Shown here: piece by piece, positions 1 through 8,633 of the stretch
Layout: the number at the start of each line of letters is the position of its first letter
Position numbering within the stretch: the stretch's first letter is position 1
NCBI RefSeq assembly: GCF_003075375.1
Contig: NZ_QDFT01000019.1
Span: forward strand, 1 to 64,000
Direction of reading: 5' to 3'
Origin: Microbacterium testaceum
GTDB lineage: Bacteria > Actinomycetota > Actinomycetes > Actinomycetales > Microbacteriaceae
DNA: 64,000 nucleotides
The notes under the pieces: model-generated
Database searches by the model: none
Seen by the model: the letters and a program-made list of their open reading frames with translations, nothing else
Told to the model about the DNA's origin: nothing
Made by a program: the position numbers and the translations under genes

Positions 1-1064
1 CCGACGTGCAGCGGCTGGTCGACGTGGGCTACGTGCGCGACCTCCCCCAGGCGCGCCGACCGAGTCCGCGCGTGGTGCTCAGCGCCACGCGAGAGGGCGA
101 GCAGCGGCAGTCGCGTGTGCCGTCCTCGGCGTTCGCCGCCGCTCGCGAGGCCTTGTCGCAGGGACCGGTGCTGGTGCAGGTCGCGCGCCCCGGCTACGCG
201 CCCTCGCTCGTCTGCGCCGATTGCCGCCGTCCCGCGCGCTGTCAGCACTGCGCGGGTCCTCTGCGCGCGTCCCGGCCCGGAGCCACGCCGGTGTGCGCCT
301 GGTGCGGGCGCAGCGCCCACGCGTGGGCGTGCGGACACTGCGGCTCGGTCAAACTGCGCATGGCCTCCTCGGGCAGCGAGCGCACCGCCGACGAGCTGGG
401 GCGCGCGTTCCCGAACACGCGCGTGATCGTCGCGGACGGCGCGCATCCCGTCGCCGAGGTCGACGCGGCCCCCGCACTCGTTATCGCCACGCGCGGAGCC
501 GAACCCCTCGCGCGCGGGGGATACCGGGCCGTGATCCTGCTCGACGGCGACCGGATGCTGCAGAACGAGGCGCTGCGCATCGGCGAGCACTGCCTGCGGT
601 GGTGGTCGAACGCCGCGGCCCTCGCCGCCCCCGGCGCGCCGGTCCACCTCGTCGGGGTCGCCGGTCCCGTCGCGCGAGCGCTCGCGACCTGGACGCAGCC
701 GGCGTACGCGCGCGCCGAGCTCGCAGACCGTTTCCCCCTGCGGATGCCGCCCGCCGTGCGCGTGGCGAGCGTCGACGGACACGCCCGGAGCGTCGACGCG
801 CTGCTGTCGTCGCTGCGCGAGACGGTCCCCGATCTCGACCCCCTCGCCATCCTCGGCCCGGTCGACACGTCGACCGACCCCGACGCCTCGACCTCGCGCG
901 CCCTGGTCCGTTTCGACTACGCCCACGGTCGCGCCGTCGCCGACGCGCTGCGCGCGGGCGTGATCGCCGATGCCCTGCGCGCCCGCAAGTCGCGCAAGGA
1001 TCGCGGTCCCCGCCCCCGCAGTACGCTCAGAGTCCGCCTCGACATCCCCGAGCCCGACCTCTGA
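1..1064 (+). CDS. priA: PriA-like primosomal protein N', C-terminal part (cut by window edge)
   Basis: Only about the last 353 residues are inside the window; the frame is open to the left edge, so the true start lies outside. PriA rebuilds the primosome at stalled replication forks. Four CxxC pairs (CADC, CQHC, CAWC, CGHC, roughly visible residues 70–113) form the PriA zinc module. Beyond it the helicase C-lobe looks degenerate: where active PriA carries QxxGRxGR, this protein reads RIGEHCLRWWSNAAAL. ATP-driven unwinding is therefore doubtful, in line with the degenerate PriA of actinobacteria. It heads a priA–fmt–rsmB–rpe block and ends 60 bp before fmt. Confidence 0.85.
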   Translation, partial: DVQRLVDVGYVRDLPQARRPSPRVVLSATREGEQRQSRVPSSAFAAAREALSQGPVLVQVARPGYAPSLVCADCRRPARCQHCAGPLRASRPGATPVCAWCGRSAHAWACGHCGSVKLRMASSGSERTADELGRAFPNTRVIVADGAHPVAEVDAAPALVIATRGAEPLARGGYRAVILLDGDRMLQNEALRIGEHCLRWWSNAAALAAPGAPVHLVGVAGPVARALATWTQPAYARAELADRFPLRMPPAVRVASVDGHARSVDALLSSLRETVPDLDPLAILGPVDTSTDPDASTSRALVRFDYAHGRAVADALRAGVIADALRARKSRKDRGPRPRSTLRVRLDIPEPDL

Positions 1065-1124
1065 GCGGGCGAGCAACGATCGCCCCGTCATCACCCGCCC
1101 GCTCCTGAGAGCCTGAGGAGAACC

Positions 1125-2042
1125 ATGCGCCTCGTCTTCGCCGGTACACCCGCCGTCGCCGTCCCCTCCCTGCGTCGACTCGCCGCCGGCCGCCACGACC
1201 TCGCCGCCGTCGTGACCCGCACCGACGCCCCTCTCGGGCGCAAACGCGTCCTCACCCCGTCGCCGGTCGCCGAGGCTGCAGAAGAGCTCGGCATCCCGGT
1301 GCTCAAAGCCGACCGCCTCGACGCCGACGTCACCGCGCAGGTGGGCGCGCTCTCGCCCGATCTGGGCGTCATCGTGGCGTACGGCGGTCTCGTGCGCGAG
1401 CCGCTGCTGTCGACGCCGACGCACGGCTGGATCAACCTGCACTTCTCGCTGCTGCCCAAGTGGCGCGGCGCCGCGCCCGTCCAGCGCGCGCTCATCGCCG
1501 GAGACGCCGTCACCGGGGCGAGCGTGTTCCAGCTGGTCGCGGCGCTGGACGCCGGCGACGTCTTCGCCGAGGAGCGCTACGAGGTGCCGTCGGGGGCCAC
1601 CTCGGCCGACGTGCTGGACGACCTCGCGCGCATCGGCGCCCCGCTGCTCGACCGCGTCGTCGACGCGATCGCCGACGGCACCGCTCGGGCCGTCCCGCAA
1701 ACCGGCGAACCGACGCTCGCCCCCAAGCTCACGCTCGACGACGGCGCTCTCGATCTGTCGCAGGATGCCGCCTCCCTGCTGCATCGCATCGCGGGCGTCA
1801 CCCCCGAGCCCGGAGCGCACACGACGTTCGACGGCGCCCGGTTCAAGGTGCTGCGGGCCTCGGCCTCGGACGCGCCCCCGATCCCGCCCGGCCGGGTGGT
1901 GGCATCCGGCCGCGAGGTCGTCGTCGGCACCGGTACGACGCCCCTGCGGCTCGAGAGCGTGCAGCCGGCGGGTAAAGGGGCGATGAACGCGGGCGACTGG
2001 TTCCGCGGCCTGCGCACCGACGAGCCGGTGCTGGGCGCATGA
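1125..2042 (+). CDS. fmt: Methionyl-tRNA formyltransferase
   Basis: Transfers a formyl group from 10-formyl-tetrahydrofolate to Met-tRNA(fMet) for translation initiation in the cytosol. It is 305 aa, normal for the family. The signature HFSLLPKWRGAAPVQ is present; the catalytic Asn, His and Asp are about N104, H106 and D145 (in LDAGDVF). The N-terminal formyl-transferase domain covers roughly residues 1–200 and the OB-like tRNA-binding domain follows. The ATG is preceded by GAGGAGA at a good distance. The last codon overlaps the rsmB start by 4 nt (ATGA), so the two are probably translationally coupled. Confidence 0.96.
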   Translation: MRLVFAGTPAVAVPSLRRLAAGRHDLAAVVTRTDAPLGRKRVLTPSPVAEAAEELGIPVLKADRLDADVTAQVGALSPDLGVIVAYGGLVREPLLSTPTHGWINLHFSLLPKWRGAAPVQRALIAGDAVTGASVFQLVAALDAGDVFAEERYEVPSGATSADVLDDLARIGAPLLDRVVDAIADGTARAVPQTGEPTLAPKLTLDDGALDLSQDAASLLHRIAGVTPEPGAHTTFDGARFKVLRASASDAPPIPPGRVVASGREVVVGTGTTPLRLESVQPAGKGAMNAGDWFRGLRTDEPVLGA

Positions 2043-3409
2043 GCGTCCAGGGAGCGCGCGCTGCCGCGTACGAGGTGCTGCGGGCCGTCTCGGGGGACGA
2101 GGCGTACGCCAACCTGCTGCTGCCGCACGCGATCGCGCGAGCGGGACTGGATGCCAAGGACGCCGGCCTCGCGACCGAGCTGACGTACGGCACCCTCCGG
2201 CGCCGGGGCACCTACGACGCGATCATCGCCGCGGCCGCCGACCGCACCGTCGACCGGATCGACCCGGCCGTCCTGGACGCCCTGCGGTTGGGCGTGCACC
2301 AGCTGCTCTCGACCCGTGTCGCCTCGCACGCCGCGGTCAACGAGTCCGTCGAGCTCGCGCGCCGCAACGGCGGCGGCCGAGGGGCCGCGGGCTTCGCGAA
2401 CGCCGTGCTGCGGCGCGTCTCACGCGACACCCCGGGTCACTGGATGGAACGTATCGCCGCCGCCGCGCGCAGCGACGACGAGCGCATCGGCCTGACGACC
2501 TCGCACCCGGTGTGGATCGTCCGCGCGCTCCGTCGCGCGCTCACGGCCGAGGGGCGCGGCGACGAGCTCGCCGCCCTGCTCGAGGCCGACAACATCGCCC
2601 CACGGGTGGCGATGATCGCGCTGCCGGGTCTGGCCGACGTCCCCGACGACGCCACCGCCGCCCGGTTCGCCCCCGACGCCTTCACCACCCGCGGGGGAGA
2701 CCCCGAGGGTCTCATCCGCGAGACGCAGGGCCGCATCCGGGTGCAGGACGAGGGCTCCCAACTGGCCGCCCTCGCGCTCAGCCGCGCCCTGCCCGTCCGC
2801 GAGGGCGAGCGCTGGCTCGACCTGTGCGCCGGTCCCGGCGGCAAGACCGCGCTGCTCGCCGCCGAGGCGCTGGCCCACCGCGCGCAGCTGGACGCGAACG
2901 AGATCTCGCCGGCGCGCGCGGGTCTCGTACGCCAGGCCGTGGCGGCCGTGCCCCTCGAGGTCGAGGTGAGCGAAGAGGACGGACGCGAGCGCGCGGCCCG
3001 CGCCGCGGGGCAGTACGACCGCATCCTCGTCGACGCGCCGTGCACCGGCATCGGCGCGCTGCGCCGGCGGCCCGAGGCGCGGTGGCGCAAGACGCCGTCC
3101 GACGTGCCCGACCTCACCGCGCTCCAGCTCGACCTGGTGCTGGCGGCGTTCCAGGCCCTCGCGCCGGGCGGCGTCGTCGCCTACGTCACCTGTTCGCCCC
3201 ACCTCGCCGAGACCAGCGGCGTGCTGGCCGAGGTCAAGCGCGAACTCGGCGACGCGGTCGAGGAGCTCGACGCGCGCGCCGTGGTTCGCGACATCGCGGT
3301 CGACGAGATCGACCTGCCCGCGCAGGCGGACGGGTCGTTGCGGGCGCAGCTGTGGCCGCACCGTCACGGCACCGACGCGATGTCGATCGCCCTGCTGCGC
3401 AAGCGCTGA
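2039..3409 (+). CDS. rsmB: 16S rRNA cytosine-C5 methyltransferase, RsmB/NOP family
   Basis: Methylates a cytosine of 16S rRNA (C967 in E. coli numbering) with S-adenosylmethionine. The N-terminal NusB-like RNA-binding domain spans about residues 1–140. The Rossmann methyltransferase domain carries LDLCAGPGGKTALLA (SAM binding) and both family cysteines: DAPCTGIG (about C335) and the nucleophile motif YVTCSPH (about C385). It is 456 aa, as expected. It overlaps fmt by 4 nt and ends 43 nt before a convergent gene. Confidence 0.95.
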   Translation: MSVQGARAAAYEVLRAVSGDEAYANLLLPHAIARAGLDAKDAGLATELTYGTLRRRGTYDAIIAAAADRTVDRIDPAVLDALRLGVHQLLSTRVASHAAVNESVELARRNGGGRGAAGFANAVLRRVSRDTPGHWMERIAAAARSDDERIGLTTSHPVWIVRALRRALTAEGRGDELAALLEADNIAPRVAMIALPGLADVPDDATAARFAPDAFTTRGGDPEGLIRETQGRIRVQDEGSQLAALALSRALPVREGERWLDLCAGPGGKTALLAAEALAHRAQLDANEISPARAGLVRQAVAAVPLEVEVSEEDGRERAARAAGQYDRILVDAPCTGIGALRRRPEARWRKTPSDVPDLTALQLDLVLAAFQALAPGGVVAYVTCSPHLAETSGVLAEVKRELGDAVEELDARAVVRDIAVDEIDLPAQADGSLRAQLWPHRHGTDAMSIALLRKR

Positions 3410-3452
3410 TCGTCCGGCGTCGGGAGCCGCCTCGGCGGGCTCGACCGCGCGC

Positions 3453-4649
3453 TCAGTCCCAGCGCACCAAGGCGGGATCTCTCGAGAAGTCCACGACGGG
3501 CGCACCCAGCCGCGGCAGACCGTCGAACGTGCACCCGGTGTAGCGCCGCCCGTCCTTCTCGCAGTCCGCGGTCGCCTCCACCGCGCCGAGGGGGTCCGCG
3601 ACGACCTGCAGCGGGGCGGGCGCGTACCCGTCGGGTTGCAGGTGCGCGAGCGCGGCCTCCGTCGACCCGGACAACGAGCGGTGGACGGTGCCGTCGACGA
3701 GGCGGATGCCGTCGCTCGTCCTGACCGGGAGGTCGAGACCGCACCCGGCGACGAGCGACGTCGCGGCCACGCACGCGTGCACCGCGTCGGCCACCGCGGA
3801 GCGGAAGGCCGCCACGCCGGTCTCGGTCAGCTCGGCTCGGACGTCCGCGAACGCGGGCGAGGCCGACCCGGGGTCGGCGAAGGTCTGCACGACGCCCCCG
3901 CGCAGCGTGAACGACGGGTTCGTCGAGGCCAGCTCGTACGTCCCGGGGAACAGCACGACGGTGTCCGCGACGACCGCCTGCCCGTTCACCGTCACGGCGA
4001 GTCCGTCGGCCGCCGCGGGCACGACGATCTCAAGGGTGCCCCGGCCGAGCCTCCAGGGCTGGCCGGCAGCGGTGCGCACGACCGCGAAGGTGGCCGTCGC
4101 GGGGGTCCCGCCGACCGTGAACGTCGCCGTCACGTCGAGGTGCAGCGGGTCGGGTGCGCGCGGGTGGGCACGGGCGACCGAGATGTCGGCGATGGGCGCG
4201 CGCTCGTCCGACGCGCGCAGCATCTCGCCGGTGAGGAACGACCGGTCACCCGGCACCTCGGCCAGCTGCGCGAGCGCGGTGGTCGCATCCGCCCGCGCGA
4301 TCGCGTCCAGGTACGTCGCCACCACGGTCGACGGGTCGGTTCCGACCCGCGGCGCCCCACCGCCCAGCCCCATCGCCCCCAGGCCGAGGAACAACAGGCC
4401 CGCGAGGACCACCGTCGCCGCGGCCGTCGCGGCGACGGGTCGCGCGACGGTGAGCCGCGACGAGGCGTGCGGCGACGCCGGTCGAGCCGTTCTCTTCGGG
4501 GATGCCGTCGAACCGGCGTCCGGTGACAGCGGAAACCAACGCTCCTTCTCCGCGTCCCAGCCGTACCCGTTGGCCACCCACCGGCCGCGCTCGGCGTCCC
4601 AGACGGGGACGGCGCCGCGCGCCGTGCCCGGATCATCGTGTGTCGTCAC
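3453..4649 (-). CDS. Hypothetical single-pass membrane protein
   Basis: A 398-aa protein I do not recognise. Residues 1–68 are hydrophilic with a short tryptophan-rich repeat-like stretch (VWDAERGRWVANGYGWDAEKERW). One transmembrane helix lies at about residues 69–93, followed by an Ala/Val-rich extracytoplasmic part. Cysteines near residues 285, 295, 361 and 370 could make disulfides outside the membrane. The part just after the helix, with a conserved-looking Y-x-D-A-I-A-R-A-D, resembles NTF2-like export domains (DUF4878-type), which is only a suggestion. GTG start with GGTGGAGC upstream. It is convergent with rsmB and divergent from rpe; no partner gene is evident. Confidence 0.8.
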   Translation of the reverse strand: MTTHDDPGTARGAVPVWDAERGRWVANGYGWDAEKERWFPLSPDAGSTASPKRTARPASPHASSRLTVARPVAATAAATVVLAGLLFLGLGAMGLGGGAPRVGTDPSTVVATYLDAIARADATTALAQLAEVPGDRSFLTGEMLRASDERAPIADISVARAHPRAPDPLHLDVTATFTVGGTPATATFAVVRTAAGQPWRLGRGTLEIVVPAAADGLAVTVNGQAVVADTVVLFPGTYELASTNPSFTLRGGVVQTFADPGSASPAFADVRAELTETGVAAFRSAVADAVHACVAATSLVAGCGLDLPVRTSDGIRLVDGTVHRSLSGSTEAALAHLQPDGYAPAPLQVVADPLGAVEATADCEKDGRRYTGCTFDGLPRLGAPVVDFSRDPALVRWD

Positions 4650-4708
4650 CGCTCCACCTTGTCCGGTCGCTCCCCGCCACCCCGCCGGAAGCGGCGTGCC
4701 ATGGACGG

Positions 4709-4714
4709 GATAAT
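4709..4714 (+). promoter_or_regulatory. -10-like hexamer of rpe (leaderless type)
   Basis: GATAAT lies exactly 6 nt before the ATG at 4721, so transcription would begin at or next to the start codon. Confidence 0.6.
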
Positions 4715-4720
4715 GTGCTC

Positions 4721-5386
4721 ATGTCCGCCCCGCGCATCAACCCCAGCATCCTGGCCGCCGACTTCGTGAACATGGAATCGGAGCTGGCGCGCATCGCCGG
4801 TGCGGATTTCGTCCACGTGGACGTCATGGACAACCACTTCGTCCCCAACCTCACCTTCGGGCCGCAGATGGTCACCCGGGTGCAGGAGACCAGCCCCGTG
4901 CCGCTGGACGTCCACCTGATGATCGACGACCCCGACCGCTGGGCCCCCGCCTACGCCGAGCTCGGGGCGGCATCCGTCACCTTCCACCTCGAAGCCGCGG
5001 CCTCGCCCATCGCGCTCGCCCGACGGCTGCGGTCCATCGGCGCCCGCGCGGGCGTCGCCGTCAAGCCGGGAACCCCCGTCGAGAACCTGTTCGACGCGCT
5101 CGACGAGTTCGATCAGATCCTGGTCATGACGGTCGAGCCCGGGTTCGGCGGTCAGTCGTTCATGCCCGAGACCATGCCCAAGCTGCGCGCGCTGGCCGAC
5201 GAGGCCAAGCGTCGCGGCTCGAGCGTGTGGCTGCAGGTGGACGGCGGCATCGGCGAGTCCACGATCGCGCAGGCCGCCGAGGCGGGGGCCGACACGTTCG
5301 TCGCCGGCTCGGCGGTGTTCGGCGCCGACGACCCGGACCGCGCGATCCAGTCGCTCCGCTCCACCGCCGCGCGCCACCGCCACTGA
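4721..5386 (+). CDS. rpe: Ribulose-phosphate 3-epimerase
   Basis: Interconverts ribulose 5-phosphate and xylulose 5-phosphate in the pentose phosphate pathway. It is a 221-aa TIM barrel. Family motifs are all present: SILAADF near the N-terminus, [17 protein letters not shown] (metal-binding His and Asp), [15 protein letters not shown] and VDGGI (phosphate loop). I chose ATG 4721, where [14 protein letters not shown] follows directly; an in-frame GTG at 4715 is possible but falls inside the probable promoter spacer. It ends 14 nt before a large palindromic repeat that may serve as terminator. Confidence 0.95.
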   Translation: MSAPRINPSILAADFVNMESELARIAGADFVHVDVMDNHFVPNLTFGPQMVTRVQETSPVPLDVHLMIDDPDRWAPAYAELGAASVTFHLEAAASPIALARRLRSIGARAGVAVKPGTPVENLFDALDEFDQILVMTVEPGFGGQSFMPETMPKLRALADEAKRRGSSVWLQVDGGIGESTIAQAAEAGADTFVAGSAVFGADDPDRAIQSLRSTAARHRH

Positions 5387-5400
5387 CGCGCCGCCCCCAT

Positions 5401-5473
5401 CCTCGATAAACGCCGTCCCTGCGGAGAAACGGCGTCTCGCCGCGTGTCTCGCACGGGACGGCGTTTATCGAGG
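5401..5473. repeat. Nested palindromic intergenic element, copy 1
   Basis: Perfect 19-bp outer arms (CCTCGATAAACGCCGTCCC at 5401–5419 and its complement at 5455–5473) enclose an imperfect inner stem (GGAGAAACGGCG against CGCGTGTCTC). It fills the rpe–hisE gap. Related elements lie at 8410–8474 and 59281–59345. It could act as a terminator after rpe, but no T-run follows. Confidence 0.85.
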
Positions 5474-5513
5474 CAGGGCGGCCCCGCGGACAGCCCCACC
5501 CCCGGCGACCCGA

Positions 5514-5519
5514 TACCCT
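5514..5519 (+). promoter_or_regulatory. -10-like hexamer of hisE (leaderless type)
   Basis: TACCCT lies exactly 6 nt before the GTG at 5526. The GGAGGG between them is too close to the start to be a normal ribosome binding site. Confidence 0.55.
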
Positions 5520-5525
5520 GGAGGG

Positions 5526-5789
5526 GTGAAGACCTTCGACGACCTGTTCGCGGAACTCAGCGCCAAGGCCGTCGAGCGACCCGAGGGGTCCGGCACCGTC
5601 GCCCAGCTCGACGCCGGCGTCCACGCGATCGGCAAGAAGATCGTCGAAGAGGCCGCCGAGGTGTGGATGGCCGCCGAGTACGAGTCCGACGAGGCCGCGG
5701 CCGAAGAGATCTCGCAGCTGCTGTACCACCTGCAGACCCTCATGCTCGCGAAGGGCCTGTCGCTCGCAGACGTCTACCGACATCTCTGA
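5526..5789 (+). CDS. hisE: Phosphoribosyl-ATP diphosphatase
   Basis: Second step of histidine synthesis: hydrolyses phosphoribosyl-ATP to phosphoribosyl-AMP and pyrophosphate. It is 87 aa, all alpha, MazG-like fold. The metal-binding acidic helix pair is visible as [13 protein letters not shown] and [17 protein letters not shown] start. First gene of hisE-hisG-hisF-hisI, 74 nt upstream of hisG. Confidence 0.95.
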   Translation: MKTFDDLFAELSAKAVERPEGSGTVAQLDAGVHAIGKKIVEEAAEVWMAAEYESDEAAAEEISQLLYHLQTLMLAKGLSLADVYRHL

Positions 5790-5863
5790 GCCGACGACCC
5801 TCCCTCGACGCCGCCTCCCCGGTGGCAGCCGCCCACAGCTCACCCCACACGAAAGCCCCCGTC

Positions 5864-6706
5864 ATGCTGCGAATCGCCGTGCCGAACAAGGGGTCGCTCG
5901 CCGAGACCGCCGCCGAGATGCTCTCGGAGGCCGGATACACCGGACGTCGCGACTCGAAAGACCTGTACACCGTCGACCCCGTCAACGACGTGGAATTCTT
6001 CTACCTGCGTCCGCGTGACATCGCGACCTACGTGGGATCCGGCGCCCTCGACGTCGGCATCACCGGCCGCGACCTGCTGCTGGACGCGCGCATGCCCGGC
6101 GCCCACGAGATCGAGTCCCTCGGCTTCGCCGGCTCGACGTTCCGCTTCGCCGGCCGCCCCGGTCGCTTCACCGACGTGCAGGACCTGCAGGGTCTGCGCG
6201 TCGCCACCGCCTACCCGGGCCTGGTCGACGCCTTCCTCGACGAGCGGGGCATCGCCGTCGACATCGTGCCGCTCGACGGCGCGGTCGAGTCGGCCGTGCA
6301 GCTCGGGGTGGCGGATGCCGTCGCCGACGTCGTCTCGACGGGGACGACGCTGCGCCAGGCGGGCCTCGAGATCTTCGGGCCCGTGCTCCTCGAGAGCGAC
6401 GCGGTGCTGATCGCCGGTCCCCAGGAGGCGGAGGGCACCGAGACGCTGCTGCGACGCCTGCGGGGCGTCCTCGCCGCGCGCAAGTACGTGCTGATCGACT
6501 ACGACCTGCCCGCCGCCCTCGTGGAGCAGGCCGTGGCGGTCGCCCCGGGCCTGGAGTCGCCGACGATCTCGCCGCTGCGCGACCCCGAGTGGGTCGCCGT
6601 GCGCGTGATGAGCCCGCGTCGTGACGTCAACCAGGTCATGGACGCCCTCTACGCGATCGGCGCGCGCGCGATCCTGGTCACCGAGATCCTCGCCGCGAGG
6701 CTCTGA
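5864..6706 (+). CDS. hisG: ATP phosphoribosyltransferase, long form
   Basis: Commits ATP and PRPP to histidine synthesis; long-form enzymes are hexamers inhibited by histidine. It is 280 aa. The N-terminal catalytic domain begins [11 protein letters not shown] and contains the PRPP-binding loop [13 protein letters not shown] (about residues 153–165). The C-terminal ACT-like regulatory domain (about 205–280, ending [12 protein letters not shown]) marks the self-sufficient HisG(L) type, which needs no HisZ. The ATG at 5864 fits the family N-terminus; upstream codons give non-homologous residues. It overlaps hisF by 1 nt (TGATG). Confidence 0.96.
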   Translation: MLRIAVPNKGSLAETAAEMLSEAGYTGRRDSKDLYTVDPVNDVEFFYLRPRDIATYVGSGALDVGITGRDLLLDARMPGAHEIESLGFAGSTFRFAGRPGRFTDVQDLQGLRVATAYPGLVDAFLDERGIAVDIVPLDGAVESAVQLGVADAVADVVSTGTTLRQAGLEIFGPVLLESDAVLIAGPQEAEGTETLLRRLRGVLAARKYVLIDYDLPAALVEQAVAVAPGLESPTISPLRDPEWVAVRVMSPRRDVNQVMDALYAIGARAILVTEILAARL

Positions 6707-7470
6707 TGACCCTCGCGCGCCGCGTCATCCCCTGCCTCGACGTCGCCGCGGGCCGCGTCGTCAAGGGCGTGAACTTCCTCGACCTGCGCGACATGGGCGA
6801 CCCGGTCGAGCTCGCGAAGCTCTACTTCGACCAAGGCGCGGACGAGGTCACGTTCCTCGACGTCACCGCCACGGTCGACGAGCGCTCCACCACCTACGAC
6901 GTGGTCCGCCGCACCGCCGAGCAGGTCTTCATCCCGCTCACGGTGGGCGGCGGCGTGCGCTCGAGCGACGACGTCGCACGCCTGCTCGCCGTCGGCGCCG
7001 ACAAGATCGGCGTCAACTCCGCCGCGATCGCCCGTCCGCAGCTGATCGACGAGATCGCCGACCGCTTCGGCGCGCAGGTGATCGTGCTCTCGCTCGACGT
7101 CAAGCGAGCGGCATCCACCCCCTCGGGGTTCGTGGTGACCACGCACGGCGGTCGCACCGAGACGACCCTCGACGCCCTCGAGTGGGCGCGCGAGGCCGTC
7201 GAGCGCGGGGCGGGGGAGCTGCTGGTCAACTCGATCGACGCCGACGGCACCAAGCAGGGCTTCGACCTCGAGCTCGTCCGGCTCATGCGGCAGGTCGCGG
7301 CGGTGCCGGTGATCGCCTCGGGCGGCGCGGGAGAGCTCTCGCACTTCGCGCCGGCGGTGCAAGCCGGTGCCGACGCGGTGCTCGCGGCATCCGTCTTCCA
7401 CTCCGGTCAGCTGAGCGTCGGACAGGTCAAGGACGCCATGGCCGCCGAGGGGATCGAGGTGCGCCGATGA
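6706..7470 (+). CDS. hisF: Imidazole glycerol phosphate synthase, cyclase subunit
   Basis: Cyclises PRFAR with ammonia delivered by the glutaminase HisH, giving imidazole glycerol phosphate and AICAR. It is a 254-aa TIM barrel. The two catalytic aspartates are seen at about D12 (IPCLDV) and D131 (SLDVKR); phosphate-binding loops are GGGVRS and the ASGGAG region; NSIDADGT is at about 175–182. HisH and HisA are not in this window. It overlaps hisG by 1 nt and hisI by 4 nt, so these are a tight translational unit. Confidence 0.97.
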   Translation: MTLARRVIPCLDVAAGRVVKGVNFLDLRDMGDPVELAKLYFDQGADEVTFLDVTATVDERSTTYDVVRRTAEQVFIPLTVGGGVRSSDDVARLLAVGADKIGVNSAAIARPQLIDEIADRFGAQVIVLSLDVKRAASTPSGFVVTTHGGRTETTLDALEWAREAVERGAGELLVNSIDADGTKQGFDLELVRLMRQVAAVPVIASGGAGELSHFAPAVQAGADAVLAASVFHSGQLSVGQVKDAMAAEGIEVRR

Positions 7471-7805
7471 GCGTCGATCGCGTGAAGTACGACGCCGACG
7501 GCCTGGTGGCCGCGGTGATCCAGCAGTTCGACTCGCGCGAGGTGCTGATGGTGGGGTGGATGGATGCCGAGGCCTTGAACCGCACGCTCACCACCGGCCG
7601 CGTGACGTTCTGGTCGCGCTCGCGTCAGGAGTACTGGCGCAAGGGCGACACCTCGGGCCACATCCAGCTCGTCAAGGGCGCGCGCCTGGACTGCGACGGC
7701 GACACGCTGCTCATCGAGGTCGACCAGATCGGCGCTGCGTGCCACACGGGCGACCACACCTGCTTCGACGCCGACGACCTGCACCCCGTCGTGGGGGAGC
7801 GCTGA
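7467..7805 (+). CDS. hisI: Phosphoribosyl-AMP cyclohydrolase
   Basis: Opens the adenine ring of phosphoribosyl-AMP in histidine synthesis. It is 112 aa and monofunctional; the pyrophosphohydrolase step is supplied by the separate hisE. Zinc and magnesium ligands are visible: [20 protein letters not shown], and [11 protein letters not shown] with its two cysteines. The ATG overlaps the end of hisF by 4 nt. The stop codon overlaps the next start (TGATG). That next gene belongs to the tryptophan cluster, leaving no room for trpE. Confidence 0.96.
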   Translation: MSVDRVKYDADGLVAAVIQQFDSREVLMVGWMDAEALNRTLTTGRVTFWSRSRQEYWRKGDTSGHIQLVKGARLDCDGDTLLIEVDQIGAACHTGDHTCFDADDLHPVVGER

Positions 7806-8392
7806 TGCGACGCGCCCGCTCGACCGCGGTGCTCGCGATGCTCCTCGCCGGAGCGATCGGGGTCATCGCGTCGACGCAGACGTGGATCGACGTCACCCTC
7901 GACGACGGCGCCCAGCAGACCCTCGCCGTCCCGGGCGCCGAGGCTCTCCCGGTGCTCACTCCGCTGAGCCTGGCGGCGCTGGCCCTCGGTGCGGCGCTGT
8001 CGATCGTCGGCCCGGTCCTGCGCTACGTCTTCGGCGCGCTGGGCGTGCTGATCGCGGCCCTGGTCGGCGTCGGCACCGCGCAGCTGCTCGTCTCGCCGCC
8101 CGTGTCGGCCACCGCGGCGACGGTCACCGACGCGACCGGCATCTCGGGGACGGATGCCGTCGGCTCACTCGTGACGGACCTGTCGCTGACCCCGTGGCCG
8201 GCGGTGACGCTGCTCGCGCAGCTCGTGCTGGCCGCGGCATCCGTGTTCACCGTCGTGACCGCGCGACGCTGGGCGTCGGGCGCGAGCCGCAAGTACCGCA
8301 CCGCCACCGAGGCGGGCGCGGACACCGGCCGTCCGCACGACGCGATCGACTCGTGGGACGACCTCTCGCGCGGCGACGACCCCACGGCCTGA
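7805..8392 (+). CDS. Trp biosynthesis-associated membrane protein (Trp_oprn_chp family)
   Basis: A 195-aa membrane protein of unknown biochemical role found in actinobacterial trp operons (family commonly annotated Trp_oprn_chp). I see four hydrophobic helices: about residues 5–23, 49–68, 74–98 and 134–155. The loop between helices 1 and 2 is outside and the C-terminal tail (RRWASGASRKYRT…) is charged and probably cytoplasmic. The start overlaps hisI by 1 nt. In relatives trpE usually precedes this gene; here hisI does. Confidence 0.88.
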   Translation: MRRARSTAVLAMLLAGAIGVIASTQTWIDVTLDDGAQQTLAVPGAEALPVLTPLSLAALALGAALSIVGPVLRYVFGALGVLIAALVGVGTAQLLVSPPVSATAATVTDATGISGTDAVGSLVTDLSLTPWPAVTLLAQLVLAAASVFTVVTARRWASGASRKYRTATEAGADTGRPHDAIDSWDDLSRGDDPTA

Positions 8393-8409
8393 GCGGACCG
8401 CCACCGCGC

Positions 8410-8474
8410 GAGAAACGCTCTCCCTCGCGAGACACGGCGCGTCACCGCGTGTTTCGGCACCGAGAGCGTTCCTC
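8410..8474. repeat. Nested palindromic intergenic element, diverged copy 2
   Basis: Outer arms GAGAAACGCTCTC and GAGAGCGTTCCTC pair at 12 of 13 positions. The inner stem GAGACACGGCG…CGCGTGTTTC matches the inner part of the copy at 5401–5473. It lies in the 241-bp gap between the Trp membrane protein and the HGxxPAAW gene; the rest of the gap holds only a probable promoter. Confidence 0.75.
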
Positions 8475-8580
8475 GCCGACAAACCGCGTCACGCGACGCG
8501 CGAAGCGACGAGGGCGGGTCGCCGTCGGCGACGACATCGCGACATCGAGACGACGGCGGGAGAGCCGGCGCGCGCTTCGA

Positions 8581-8586
8581 TAGACT
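8581..8586 (+). promoter_or_regulatory. -10-like hexamer before the HGxxPAAW gene
   Basis: TAGACT is 47 nt upstream of the ATG at 8634, which has its own TAGGAG ribosome binding site. It could start a second transcript covering trpC-trpB-trpA. Confidence 0.5.
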
Positions 8587-8633
8587 GGAACCCACGCTTT
8601 CCCCCGCGCCCGCGCGCGACTGTTAGGAGCCCC

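Noticed and set aside
8393..8633. Possible trpE remnant in the gap after the Trp membrane protein gene
   Set aside because: The gap holds a palindromic element and promoter only; no chorismate-binding motif in any frame.
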